Assembly: GCA_028875345.1 (NCBI GenBank)
Contig: JAPPEG010000101.1
Location: 1-64,000, forward strand
From: Gemmatimonadota bacterium
Lineage (GTDB): Bacteria > Latescibacterota > UBA2968 > UBA8231
Direction: 5' to 3'
DNA: 64,000 nucleotides
The position numbers and the translations under genes are program-made. Shown in pieces: positions 51,372-60,079 of this stretch. How positions within the stretch are numbered: position 1 is the first letter of the stretch; every line of letters starts with the position of its first letter. Below the pieces are notes generated by a model, which saw only the letters and a list, made by a program, of their open reading frames with translations, made no database searches and was not told the DNA's origin.

Positions 51372-53579
51372 ATGCTAAAACTGCTCTCAACTCTCGCCGT
51401 CCTCTCACTGGCGTCATCGCATCATGCCGGGGCACAGGGTACCGCTGCTATCCGCCAACAGCGGCTCGAACTAGACCGCACGGTCTGGTCCGACGAGCGG
51501 CGCGCCCAGCAGTACGAGACCGTCTTTGTCGCCTTATGGGACCGACTGCGCGCTGCCCAAGAAGCGCGGCCGGTGCTGGCCGCTTTTCCCTTTGATCAAC
51601 TGCTACTCGGCTCTCCACAGGATAGCATCAAGCACGACTGGGACATCGTCGAAACGCACTATGGCGACCCGCCGCGCACGCTCGATCACGGGCAGTGGTC
51701 GGCCTTGCTCAAACAATGGGAAAATGAGGGTTTCGTTCTCGAACAATCCGAATGGCACCACAAGCAATTCATCCCGACCAAGGACGGCCCGGTCCGCTCT
51801 TTAATAGACCTGAAACTGCACATCAAAAACCACAATAAACGTCTAATCGTCAGCGGCGATCTATCCGTCACCTGGAGCGAGCAACAAAACGAGGCCGGAC
51901 ACTATATCCCCGCCATCATCGCCGCCGCGAATCTGACCCTGACCGAACGCCGAGGCACACCCACTTTTACCTCTTCAGCCGTCTTGGCAGACGACACCGC
52001 GCTCTCGCCCCTCATCGCCGCCGACCTCGACGGCGACGGTCTCGACGACTTGCTCGCACTCGGAGCCAACCTACTCTACCGCAACCAAGGCGGACGCTTT
52101 GCGCCCGAGCCGCTTTTGGCCTATCCACCTCCGGTCGGTCGCATCGAAGTGGCGCTCTTGGCCGATTTTACCGGCGATGGCGCGCCCGATCTAATCGTCG
52201 GCGGCCCCGGGCAACTGCTGGGCCTCTACGAGGGCGGCAAGAGCTTCGACCAACCCGGCTTGGCCATTGCAACGCGGCCCCTGCAATACCCCGAAGCCAT
52301 GAGCGCGGGCGACATAGACGGCGACGGCGACCTCGACCTGTGGGTCGGCCAGTACCGGCTGCCCTACCGCGAGGGCCAGATGCCCACGCCGTACTACGAT
52401 GCCAACGACGGCTATCCCGCTTACCTGCTGAGCAACGACGGCAACGGGCGCTTCACCGACATCACGGCCCGCGCGGGCCTCGAAGCCAAGCGCAAGCGGC
52501 GCACCTACAGCGGCTCCTTGGCCGATCTCGACGGCGACGACGACCTCGACCTATTGGTCGTCAGCGACTTCGCCGGCATCGACCTATACTACAACGATGG
52601 CACCGGAACCTTTGCCGACGTCACCTCCCGCACCGTCAGCGAGGCATCGACCTTTGGCATGTCCCACGTCTTTGGCGACTACAACGGCGACGATCGCCTC
52701 GACATGTACGTAGTAGGCATGAGTTCGACCACGGCGCGCCGCCTCGACTACCTCAATCTCGGCCGCGAAGAGTACCCCGAGCACCACCAACAGCGCCGAG
52801 CCATGGGCTTTGGCAACCGGCTTTACCTCGGGCGCGAAGACGCCCAGTTCAGCATCGCCCCAAGCACGGAGCAAGTAGCGCGCACCGGGTGGTCTTGGGG
52901 CGTGGCCTCCGCGGACTTCGACAACGATGGCGACGACGAAATCTACGTGGCCAACGGCCATCTCAGCGGCGAAACCGCCCAGGACTACTGCACCACCTTC
53001 TGGACGCACGACATCTACACCGGCGGCTCGGAACCCGACCCGCAAATAGCCGCATTTTTCGACGAGGCGATTGCGGAGTGGCACAACGCGGGCATCTCGT
53101 GGAACGGCTTTGAACACAACAAGCTCTATCTGAGCGGAGAGGGCCGCTCCTTTGTCGAGATCGGCTATCTGATGGGCGTGGCTTTTGAATTCGATGCGCG
53201 CACCGTGCTCGACATGGACATCGACGCCGACGGCCGCATGGACCTATTAGTCAGCGAGTGGTCCGGTACCCCGCGCCGCGAGCGAGTCCACGTCTTGCGC
53301 AATGTCTGGCCCGGCGACAACAACTGGCTCGGCGTGCGCCTCCAAGGCGCGGCCGGCGTTTCTCCCATCGGCGCACGTATCACCCTGCGCTCGTCCCAAG
53401 GCACCAAGACGCAGTGGGTCTATACCGGCGAATCCTTCGACGCCCAACGCTCACCCACCCGCCTTTTCGGCTTGGGCCCAGTCGAACAAGTCGAACAAGT
53501 CGAAGTACAGTGGCCCGATGGGCAGGTCACTATCCTATCCAATCCAGAGCTAAACAGCTACCACGAACTGACGCCCTAG
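51372..53579 (+). CDS. Secreted CRTAC1-family protein (FG-GAP repeats, ASPIC/UnbV)
   Basis: 735 aa, signal peptide ending 'SSHHAGAQ'. A ~190-residue N-terminal region of unknown type is followed by FG-GAP/VCBS-like calcium loops ('ADLDGDGLDDLLALG', 'GDIDGDGDLDLWVGQ', 'ADLDGDDDLDLLVVS', 'FDNDGDDEIYVANG'), predicted as a seven-bladed propeller. A C-terminal ASPIC/UnbV domain ('LGPVEQVEQVEVQWPDGQ') follows. These proteins act extracellularly, probably in adhesion or glycan interaction. Starts 15 bp after the beta-helix gene, so likely co-transcribed. Confidence 0.88.
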   Translation: MLKLLSTLAVLSLASSHHAGAQGTAAIRQQRLELDRTVWSDERRAQQYETVFVALWDRLRAAQEARPVLAAFPFDQLLLGSPQDSIKHDWDIVETHYGDPPRTLDHGQWSALLKQWENEGFVLEQSEWHHKQFIPTKDGPVRSLIDLKLHIKNHNKRLIVSGDLSVTWSEQQNEAGHYIPAIIAAANLTLTERRGTPTFTSSAVLADDTALSPLIAADLDGDGLDDLLALGANLLYRNQGGRFAPEPLLAYPPPVGRIEVALLADFTGDGAPDLIVGGPGQLLGLYEGGKSFDQPGLAIATRPLQYPEAMSAGDIDGDGDLDLWVGQYRLPYREGQMPTPYYDANDGYPAYLLSNDGNGRFTDITARAGLEAKRKRRTYSGSLADLDGDDDLDLLVVSDFAGIDLYYNDGTGTFADVTSRTVSEASTFGMSHVFGDYNGDDRLDMYVVGMSSTTARRLDYLNLGREEYPEHHQQRRAMGFGNRLYLGREDAQFSIAPSTEQVARTGWSWGVASADFDNDGDDEIYVANGHLSGETAQDYCTTFWTHDIYTGGSEPDPQIAAFFDEAIAEWHNAGISWNGFEHNKLYLSGEGRSFVEIGYLMGVAFEFDARTVLDMDIDADGRMDLLVSEWSGTPRRERVHVLRNVWPGDNNWLGVRLQGAAGVSPIGARITLRSSQGTKTQWVYTGESFDAQRSPTRLFGLGPVEQVEQVEVQWPDGQVTILSNPELNSYHELTP

Positions 53580-53730
53580 CAAAGGCTGGGGATGGTCTTA
53601 CACAACAATGCTTGCTATTTACCAAGACACGGCTTATCGCCTAGTCAATAGCAGCCTGCAGGGAGGCCCTATCGGGTGCGACCTATGCGTGGGACCTAAT
53701 CAGCGGCTAACTACCAACCACATGGTGCTA

Positions 53731-54663
53731 TTAGATGTTCTGAAGAGGGGAAGATTTTCCACTAAGACGGTTCATATGTTCCGCTAAATCTGAAATATGA
53801 CCGTGCAATGTGCGTAATTCATCGACTGAATCAACCATAGATTCAAACTCGGAACCATCGCTGTACGTCACCTGATACAAATAACTTTCTGTGGGATCAT
53901 CCATCGAAAAAGTAGGATTCTCCAGAAACTCCGTCGCCGCCATGATTACTTCAAAAACGACAGGTGCGGAGTCCTGTCTCAAAACGAGGCGGATTTGCTG
54001 AGGAAGAGCACTAAGTTTAGAGCGGACTCGATCTGTATATGAGTCCACAGTGGCTTTGCCCAGTAATTCAACAAGAGAACGAGCGACATCGTCTTTTTTT
54101 TCTTTTGAAAAATTTGCTTCAAACTCGAGAACTATTTGTTCTTTATGACTTTCGTCTATTTTGTCTGGATAGTCGACGATCAGATCATTTTCGGCAAAGG
54201 CAGCGACGACTTTCTTTTTAGGTACGTAGAACAAGTCTATTCCATGACTCAAGACTAGCTCTCTAGCCGGTTTTGTAAAATCTCCTACTGCTAAAATGCC
54301 TAAAAAACGTGCTGTAGGATATGTGATGCGCATTGGCCTCAGTTTTCCACTGTCGTCGCGGGCTTTATCTTTGGAGTGTCGCGCACCACGCCGCCAGAAA
54401 CATTCGACAAAAGCCACGGGAACCCCCCGCTCTTCATCGCTCCCACCTAATTCGAGGACAAAATCATAATCTACCACGTTGCCATCTATGTCTCGCCAGA
54501 TGACTTTTTCCCCACCACGCGAAGGGCGTGATACGAAACGGTTGTCTAAGTAAAGTTCTAGCTCATCCGCTACTTGGCGAAGCAGAGGCAACGAGAAATA
54601 CTGTTCGGACCAGTCTCCGACTAACTGACCGAGTTTGTGTCCGGATGAAGCTCGTACCGCCAT
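53731..54663 (-). CDS. Probable type II restriction endonuclease (PD-(D/E)XK-like)
   Basis: 310 aa, ATG 54663. 'DYDFVLELGG' and 'AFVECFWRRGARHSKDKARD' (~65-110) form a PD-(D/E)XK-like core: Asp, then Glu, with the catalytic Lys possibly displaced into 'HSKDK', as in endonucleases whose signature reads ExxWR..HSKNK. The start is 12 bp after the DNA methyltransferase stop, the normal layout of a restriction-modification pair. Codon use and G+C are lower than in the surrounding genes. Recognition site unknown. Confidence 0.75.
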   Translation of the reverse strand: MAVRASSGHKLGQLVGDWSEQYFSLPLLRQVADELELYLDNRFVSRPSRGGEKVIWRDIDGNVVDYDFVLELGGSDEERGVPVAFVECFWRRGARHSKDKARDDSGKLRPMRITYPTARFLGILAVGDFTKPARELVLSHGIDLFYVPKKKVVAAFAENDLIVDYPDKIDESHKEQIVLEFEANFSKEKKDDVARSLVELLGKATVDSYTDRVRSKLSALPQQIRLVLRQDSAPVVFEVIMAATEFLENPTFSMDDPTESYLYQVTYSDGSEFESMVDSVDELRTLHGHISDLAEHMNRLSGKSSPLQNI

Positions 54664-54675
54664 AGTCTACTCTAA

Positions 54676-55971
54676 TTACCCTCTCACCCACAATCGCCCT
54701 TCGTGCAAGGGCACTCTGTGTTTTCTATTTTTCCATTTCACATTTCGATCCCGCAATTTTTCAAAATGGAAGCATTTGAAACCGGCTGCGACCGCCAGTT
54801 GACCAAGCCATTGATCAATGGGCACATATACTCCGTATGGTGCCGAATCTCCGACGATAAAACACGCCGTTGCTCCTTCCCGACAAATTCGCCTCAATTC
54901 GTGCCAAACCTTGGCCATATCGACAAAATAGGCAGCTATCATAGTATGATAATGTTTTTTTCCACCGTGCAGCAGACGTTCTTCTGATAATTTGTTGCAC
55001 ACTTTCGCCAACTCGGTGACAATAGGCTCAATAGCCTTTTCACTCAACAAATCATTCAGTTCCAATTTTTCTTTTGACGCATGCTGAGAAGACGATCTTA
55101 TTAGGTACTTCCTCACTGACTCATGAAGATCTCCCCAAGAAGAAATTTCCTTCCAAAAGGACATTTCAAATCGAGTCGCATCCGCGTAGTCGTAATTGTT
55201 GGCATAAGGAGGTGAGGTAATGATCAAATCTACACTCCTGTCTTGCACCTGCGGAAAATCCCTCGCGTCTCCGCATAGCAAGTTGGCCTGGGAACAGTCT
55301 ACCTTTCGCTGATATTCCTCCATATCGGCACTCATAAGGGCGATTTGATTTGCGAAAGCGACAAAGGGCTCGGTAGTAGACTTTTTTCTTTTATTGGGGA
55401 GGATATACTGCCATTGCGCCGTACCGGCTGAAGAAGATGGGCGCAGAATTGCCGTGAGAGCCAACCAAACCAGTTTAGCAGCGGAACTTCCATCGTCGAT
55501 AGCTTGCCAACTGCTCTTCAATCTGTCTAAACTATTTAGCGTATTTTCGTCGAAGCACTTATAAATTAGCTGCGGATATTTGATCGAAGACTTCTTCCCT
55601 TTGTGTGCTCTCTCCATCATTTCGTTACCTTTGTCGCGTAGTTGGGTAGCGGAAGTATGCCATAGCAATTTGCTAGCGGCGATCCGTGCGACAAAAGGAT
55701 GGGCCTCTACTCCCCAACTAGGTATCCCCATGCCATCAGCTACCAATAAAGTAGTACCTGAGCCAGCAAAAGGATCACATATAGCCACTTCGCCCTTCTC
55801 AGCTATATGATCGGCTAGCACACTTTCTACCCACTGCGCAGAAAAACCGGCTGAATATTTGAACCACCGGTGGATAGGCAGTTTCATATTATCTACAAAC
55901 GTGCCAGATCGTTCGTTTTTTTCTACGGTGGAAGTGGACCGCAAATCGGGAAAAAGGGGTAGTGTAGTCAT
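54676..55971 (-). CDS. DNA methyltransferase (N4-cytosine or N6-adenine, TSPPY type)
   Basis: 431 aa. The SAM-binding motif 'CDPFAGSGTT' lies at 65-74 and the catalytic 'TSPPYANNYDYADATR' at 252-267. Motif order I (FAGSGTT) before IV (SPPY) puts the target-recognition region between or after them. SPPY is usual for m4C enzymes, though some m6A enzymes share it. It is transcribed before the endonuclease, which lets the methylase accumulate first. AT-rich, with little Shine-Dalgarno before the ATG, like other acquired R-M systems. Confidence 0.9.
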   Translation of the reverse strand: MTTLPLFPDLRSTSTVEKNERSGTFVDNMKLPIHRWFKYSAGFSAQWVESVLADHIAEKGEVAICDPFAGSGTTLLVADGMGIPSWGVEAHPFVARIAASKLLWHTSATQLRDKGNEMMERAHKGKKSSIKYPQLIYKCFDENTLNSLDRLKSSWQAIDDGSSAAKLVWLALTAILRPSSSAGTAQWQYILPNKRKKSTTEPFVAFANQIALMSADMEEYQRKVDCSQANLLCGDARDFPQVQDRSVDLIITSPPYANNYDYADATRFEMSFWKEISSWGDLHESVRKYLIRSSSQHASKEKLELNDLLSEKAIEPIVTELAKVCNKLSEERLLHGGKKHYHTMIAAYFVDMAKVWHELRRICREGATACFIVGDSAPYGVYVPIDQWLGQLAVAAGFKCFHFEKLRDRNVKWKNRKHRVPLHEGRLWVRG

Positions 55972-56276
55972 TTATTTTGTTATATGGAAGCAAATTTTAT
56001 GCCCATGTATCATTGCCGAGTAGTATAGATCGAGATATGAATGATGTTTATGCTACTGTTTCTAAAAGCTGGGATGTTACCTATACTACACAGGAGTGTT
56101 TCCCAGAGGACAAATCATAAACGAAGCCTAATCACGCACTACTCGCAAGTGGGCTCTAGGGCTACGACGAAAGTAGGCGCTATCGCTCTGCAAATCAAGA
56201 ACACGCCACCTGAACCTGCTTCCACTCGGCTAGGCTTTCTGGCGATTGCTATAAGAAATGCAAGATAAAGATCCCT
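55972..56276. other. AT-richer intergenic region between R-M pair and GH36-like gene
   Basis: 305 bp. A 75-codon plus-strand frame (56041-56268) exists but shows neither a convincing start site nor any recognisable motif, and its composition is unlike real genes here. It must contain the divergent promoters for 55971 and 56277; I cannot place them with confidence. Confidence 0.4.
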
Positions 56277-58172
56277 ATGCGCTACGCTACCCGCTTTAAC
56301 GGCATCCCCTTGTCCGTTACCCTCGCAGCGGACCCGGCGTTGGACGACCGGCAACTCGACGCCCCCGGCACCTATGCGGATGACCACTACGAGTTCTCCT
56401 GCACCCAAACGCCGCTCAGCTCCAAAAGTCTGCTGCTAAAATTGCAATTGCGCCGGGTAGATGGCAGCCCATTCAAAGTCACCACATTCAAAGCAGAAGC
56501 CGCAGTCCCCGGCCTAGACCTGCACCGCGTCTTCGTGCCCGTGCTGCACGAGGCCATCGGCAAGCGCGACCTGATCAGCCTACCATGGGGCGTCGAGGAG
56601 CGCACCTTTACTTCTTGGTCCTTCCCCTTCGTCGCCGCGCTAAACCGCTTTGACCAGAACCGCTTCTGCATGGGCTTTATGGATCACGTCCATGCGGCGG
56701 ATACCCGTCATAGCTGCTACGACGAAGACGCCAACATGTCCTTGCAGCGCCTCTTCGATCCCGCCCCCCGCGAGACGAGCGTCTGGGAAGAAACGCTCTA
56801 CCTGTCCTGCGAGGACCGCCCCGTCTTCGACGAGGTGCGCGCCTTCTCGCGTGCCTACGACGAGCTGCACCAGGTCGCCCTGCCGCCAGCGCCGCCCTCG
56901 GTGTGGGAGCCGGTCTGGTGCTCCTGGTACGGCATCAAAAACGATGTCGATGCCGACTATATCCGCTCTATGGTGCCCCTGCTCAAAGAATGGGGCATTG
57001 GCAGTATCATCGTCGATGCGGGCTGGTTCAAAGGCGACGGCTTCGACCCCAACACCGGCCACTACATTCCCGACACAAGCAAATTCCCCGACCTCAAGGG
57101 CCTCGTCGCAGAGGTTCAGTCTCAGGGCTTGACCATCCTGCTGTGGTGCGCGCCGCTGTTCAACATCAGCGAGCTGGCCGACGTGCCCTTCATACAAAAG
57201 CACCGATTCCAAGCCGCAGGCTCCGACGAAGCGAACAACTTCCTCTGTCCCCGCTGCCCCGCGGTGCGCCAATACGCTTGGCGCACGGTCAAACACCTGA
57301 TGCAGACCTACGGCTGCAACGGCCTCAAAATCGACTTCATCGACCCACTGCGAGACCGCGCCAGCCTGCCCTGCATCGCCGACCACGAGCACGATATCGC
57401 CGACTACGGCGAGGCCGTGTACGACTTGCTCCAAGGCATCTACCGTGTCGCCACGCAAGTGCGCGCCGACGCCCTGCTCGAATACCGCATGAACTACTCG
57501 ACTCTCGTCACCCGGCCCTTTGCCACCAGCCACCGCGCCCAAGACGCACCCTTCGACCCCGACCACATCCGCCGCATGTGTACTCGGCTCAAAAGCTATA
57601 TCCTCAACCCGGAAGCCGGCCGCGAGGGCAACGTGGCCGTACACACGGACCCAGCCTATTGGCTACCCGAGGAAAGCCCCGCAAACGTCGCCCGCTTTAT
57701 GGCCAGCCTCATCACAAGTGCCGTGCCCATGCTCTCGATGGACCTGCGCGCTTTGCCCCCAGAGCACCAGCGCATCACCCGCGCTTGGCTCGCCTTTTAC
57801 CGCCAGCACCGCGACTTGTTGCTCTTCGGCCACCAGCAACTCCTCAGCGCCGATTCGCACCACTCGCTCTTCTCCGTGCATCTCGGTGGCGAAGCCCTCT
57901 GGGGCGCTTTCACTCCCACCTTCCCCGGCGTACTCACAGTACCATCGGAGAATGTCCGCCGTATGTGGATCCTCAACGGCGGTGCCCAAGAGCGCCTCTA
58001 TACCCGTCTAGAAGGCGTCGAAGGCGAATGCCTCCAAGTCCAGGTTTACGACCGTGGGCTAGAAAAGTCCGCTATCCTCAAATTACCAGTGGAAGACCGT
58101 ACCGTTATCCTAGATCTTCCGGTGGAAATCGGTGGTGCCCTTGAACTACAGTCAGGTAGTGAATGTCTCTAA
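56277..58172 (+). CDS. GH36-like alpha-galactosidase-type enzyme
   Basis: 631 aa, no signal peptide. The N-terminal beta-sandwich (~1-205) precedes a TIM barrel beginning 'PVWCSWYGI' (~212). The nucleophile is D353 in 'LKIDFIDP' and the likely acid/base is D423 in 'SHRAQDAP', both fitting GH36/GH-D clan. The usual 'W..W..' substrate loops are partly retained ('IIVDAGWFKGDG'). It probably removes alpha-galactose or a related sugar in the cytoplasm. Its last 10 bp overlap the start of the CRTAC1 gene. Confidence 0.85.
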   Translation: MRYATRFNGIPLSVTLAADPALDDRQLDAPGTYADDHYEFSCTQTPLSSKSLLLKLQLRRVDGSPFKVTTFKAEAAVPGLDLHRVFVPVLHEAIGKRDLISLPWGVEERTFTSWSFPFVAALNRFDQNRFCMGFMDHVHAADTRHSCYDEDANMSLQRLFDPAPRETSVWEETLYLSCEDRPVFDEVRAFSRAYDELHQVALPPAPPSVWEPVWCSWYGIKNDVDADYIRSMVPLLKEWGIGSIIVDAGWFKGDGFDPNTGHYIPDTSKFPDLKGLVAEVQSQGLTILLWCAPLFNISELADVPFIQKHRFQAAGSDEANNFLCPRCPAVRQYAWRTVKHLMQTYGCNGLKIDFIDPLRDRASLPCIADHEHDIADYGEAVYDLLQGIYRVATQVRADALLEYRMNYSTLVTRPFATSHRAQDAPFDPDHIRRMCTRLKSYILNPEAGREGNVAVHTDPAYWLPEESPANVARFMASLITSAVPMLSMDLRALPPEHQRITRAWLAFYRQHRDLLLFGHQQLLSADSHHSLFSVHLGGEALWGAFTPTFPGVLTVPSENVRRMWILNGGAQERLYTRLEGVEGECLQVQVYDRGLEKSAILKLPVEDRTVILDLPVEIGGALELQSGSECL

Positions 58173-60079
58173 TTCTAACTCTCTTGTTTTTGTCGGCGGC
58201 GATCCAAGTCGGAGCAACCGATTCGCCCACTGATGTCGGCGTCCCCCCGGAAGTACTGGATCCCCCTTGGCTGGAGACCCGTCGCCAAGCCCAAGTAGCC
58301 GCGGCCGCAGGCTATGCGGTCTTCTGCGATTTCAGCTTCGCCGACCGCCAGCCCACCAGCGGCATCGCCTTCTACCACCGCATCGTCGATGACTCGGGGC
58401 GGCACTACCGGCCCAATCACTACGACCACGGCAATGGAATTGCCTTAGCGGATGTCGATGGCGACGGGCGCACGGACCTTTACTTCGTCAACCAAACCGG
58501 GCCAAACGGGCTGTGGCACAACATGGGCGACGGCCAATTCGCCGACATCACCGCGCAGGGCGGCGTGGCACTCGCAGACCGCATCGGTGTGACCGCTTCC
58601 TTCGCCGACCTAGACAACGACGGAGCACCCGACCTGTACGTCACCAACGTGCGCGTGGGCAATGTCCTCTTTCGCAACCAAGGCGACGGGCGCTTTGCGG
58701 ATATCTCGCAAGCGTCTGGTCTCGGTCACCAAGGGCATTCTTCGGCGGCCCTCTTCTTCGACTACGACCGCGACGGACAACTCGACCTCTTTTTGACCAA
58801 TGTTGGTCAGTACACCGAGCGCGGCGACCCAATCGCGGTTATCGGCTTTGCGCCCGAAGAACAACCAGAGCATTACTACTACGTCGGCTTCAAAGACGCC
58901 TTTGCCGGACACCTCAAGCCCGAGCGCACCGAGCAAAGTCTGCTCTTCCGCAATCTGGGCGACAATCGCTTTGTCGATGTGACCGAGGAGGTTGGAATCA
59001 AGGCCGCTGGTTGGTCCGGCGACGCCATGCCGCTAGACGCCAACGAAGACGGTTGGCCCGACCTGTACGTGCTCAACATGCAGGGGCACGATCAATACTA
59101 CGAAAACGACCAAGGCCAGCGCTTTATCGACAAGAGCCTAGCAGTCTTCCCGCGCACACCGTGGGGGGCCATGTCGGCCCAGATCCTCGACTTTGACAAC
59201 GACGGCCACCAAGACCTCTACATCACCGACATGCACTCGGACATGAGCGAGGACATTGGGCCGGAGCGCGAAAAGCTCAAGTCGCGCATGCAGTGGACCG
59301 AGAGCTTTCTCCGCTCGGGCGGGCGCAGCATCTACGGCAACGCCTTCTACCACCGCCAAACCGACGGCACGTACGCCGAGGTCTCCGACTCCATCGGCGC
59401 AGAAAACTACTGGCCTTGGGGGCTGAGCGCGGGCGACCTCAACGCCGACGGGTACGAAGATGTCTTTATCACCGCCAGCATGAACTACGCCTTCCGTTAC
59501 GCAGTCAACTCCCTGCTGCTCAACGACCGGGGCAAGGGCTTCCTCGACGCTGAATTTGCCCTTGGTGTCGAGCCTCGGCGCGAGGGACACACGGCCATGC
59601 CGTGGTTTGCCTTAGATTGCGCGGGGGAATATGCAACCCATCCCGACTGCGAGGGGCGCAACGGCCCGCACGTCTTCTGGGGTGCGCTGGGATCGCGCGC
59701 GTCGGCCCTCGCCGACCTAGACGACGACGGCGACCTAGACATCGTCACCAATGAATTCAATGCGCCGCCGCTGCTGTTAATCAGCGATCTGAGCGACCAA
59801 AAAGCGGATCTCAACTTTCTCAAGCTCCGCCTGATCGGCACCCGCTCCAACCGCGATGGCCTCGGCGCAGTGATCAGCGTCCATACCCATACCCAAACCT
59901 ACACCCGAGTACACGACGGCAAGTCCGGCTATCTCTCGCAAAGCCTTTTGCCGCTCTACTTCGGACTCGGGCCAACCAACACCGTCGAGCGCATCGAAGT
60001 GCAGTGGCCTTCTGGCACCGCGCAGACCGTCGCCGGTCCCATCGACAGCAACCAACTCGTCGAAATCAAGGAGCAGTAG
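58163..60079 (+). CDS. Secreted CRTAC1-family protein (FG-GAP repeats, ASPIC/UnbV)
   Basis: 638 aa from ATG 58163, overlapping the GH36-like gene by 10 bp. Signal peptide 'SLILTLLFLSAAIQVGA'. Calcium-type loops 'ADVDGDGRTDLYFVNQ', 'ADLDNDGAPDLYVTNV', 'FDYDRDGQLDLFLTNV', 'LDANEDGWPDLYVLNM', 'LDFDNDGHQDLYITDM' and 'ADLDDDGDLDIVTNEF' build an FG-GAP propeller. The C-terminus 'GLGPTNTVERIEVQWPSGT' is ASPIC/UnbV. Second such protein in the window. The 3' end overlaps the convergent spermidine-synthase-like gene by 14 bp. Confidence 0.9.
   Translation: MSLILTLLFLSAAIQVGATDSPTDVGVPPEVLDPPWLETRRQAQVAAAAGYAVFCDFSFADRQPTSGIAFYHRIVDDSGRHYRPNHYDHGNGIALADVDGDGRTDLYFVNQTGPNGLWHNMGDGQFADITAQGGVALADRIGVTASFADLDNDGAPDLYVTNVRVGNVLFRNQGDGRFADISQASGLGHQGHSSAALFFDYDRDGQLDLFLTNVGQYTERGDPIAVIGFAPEEQPEHYYYVGFKDAFAGHLKPERTEQSLLFRNLGDNRFVDVTEEVGIKAAGWSGDAMPLDANEDGWPDLYVLNMQGHDQYYENDQGQRFIDKSLAVFPRTPWGAMSAQILDFDNDGHQDLYITDMHSDMSEDIGPEREKLKSRMQWTESFLRSGGRSIYGNAFYHRQTDGTYAEVSDSIGAENYWPWGLSAGDLNADGYEDVFITASMNYAFRYAVNSLLLNDRGKGFLDAEFALGVEPRREGHTAMPWFALDCAGEYATHPDCEGRNGPHVFWGALGSRASALADLDDDGDLDIVTNEFNAPPLLLISDLSDQKADLNFLKLRLIGTRSNRDGLGAVISVHTHTQTYTRVHDGKSGYLSQSLLPLYFGLGPTNTVERIEVQWPSGTAQTVAGPIDSNQLVEIKEQ

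Noticed and set aside
56041-56268. 75-codon plus-strand gene
   Set aside because: No Shine-Dalgarno, no motif, composition unlike neighbours, and it lies where promoters for two divergent genes are needed.
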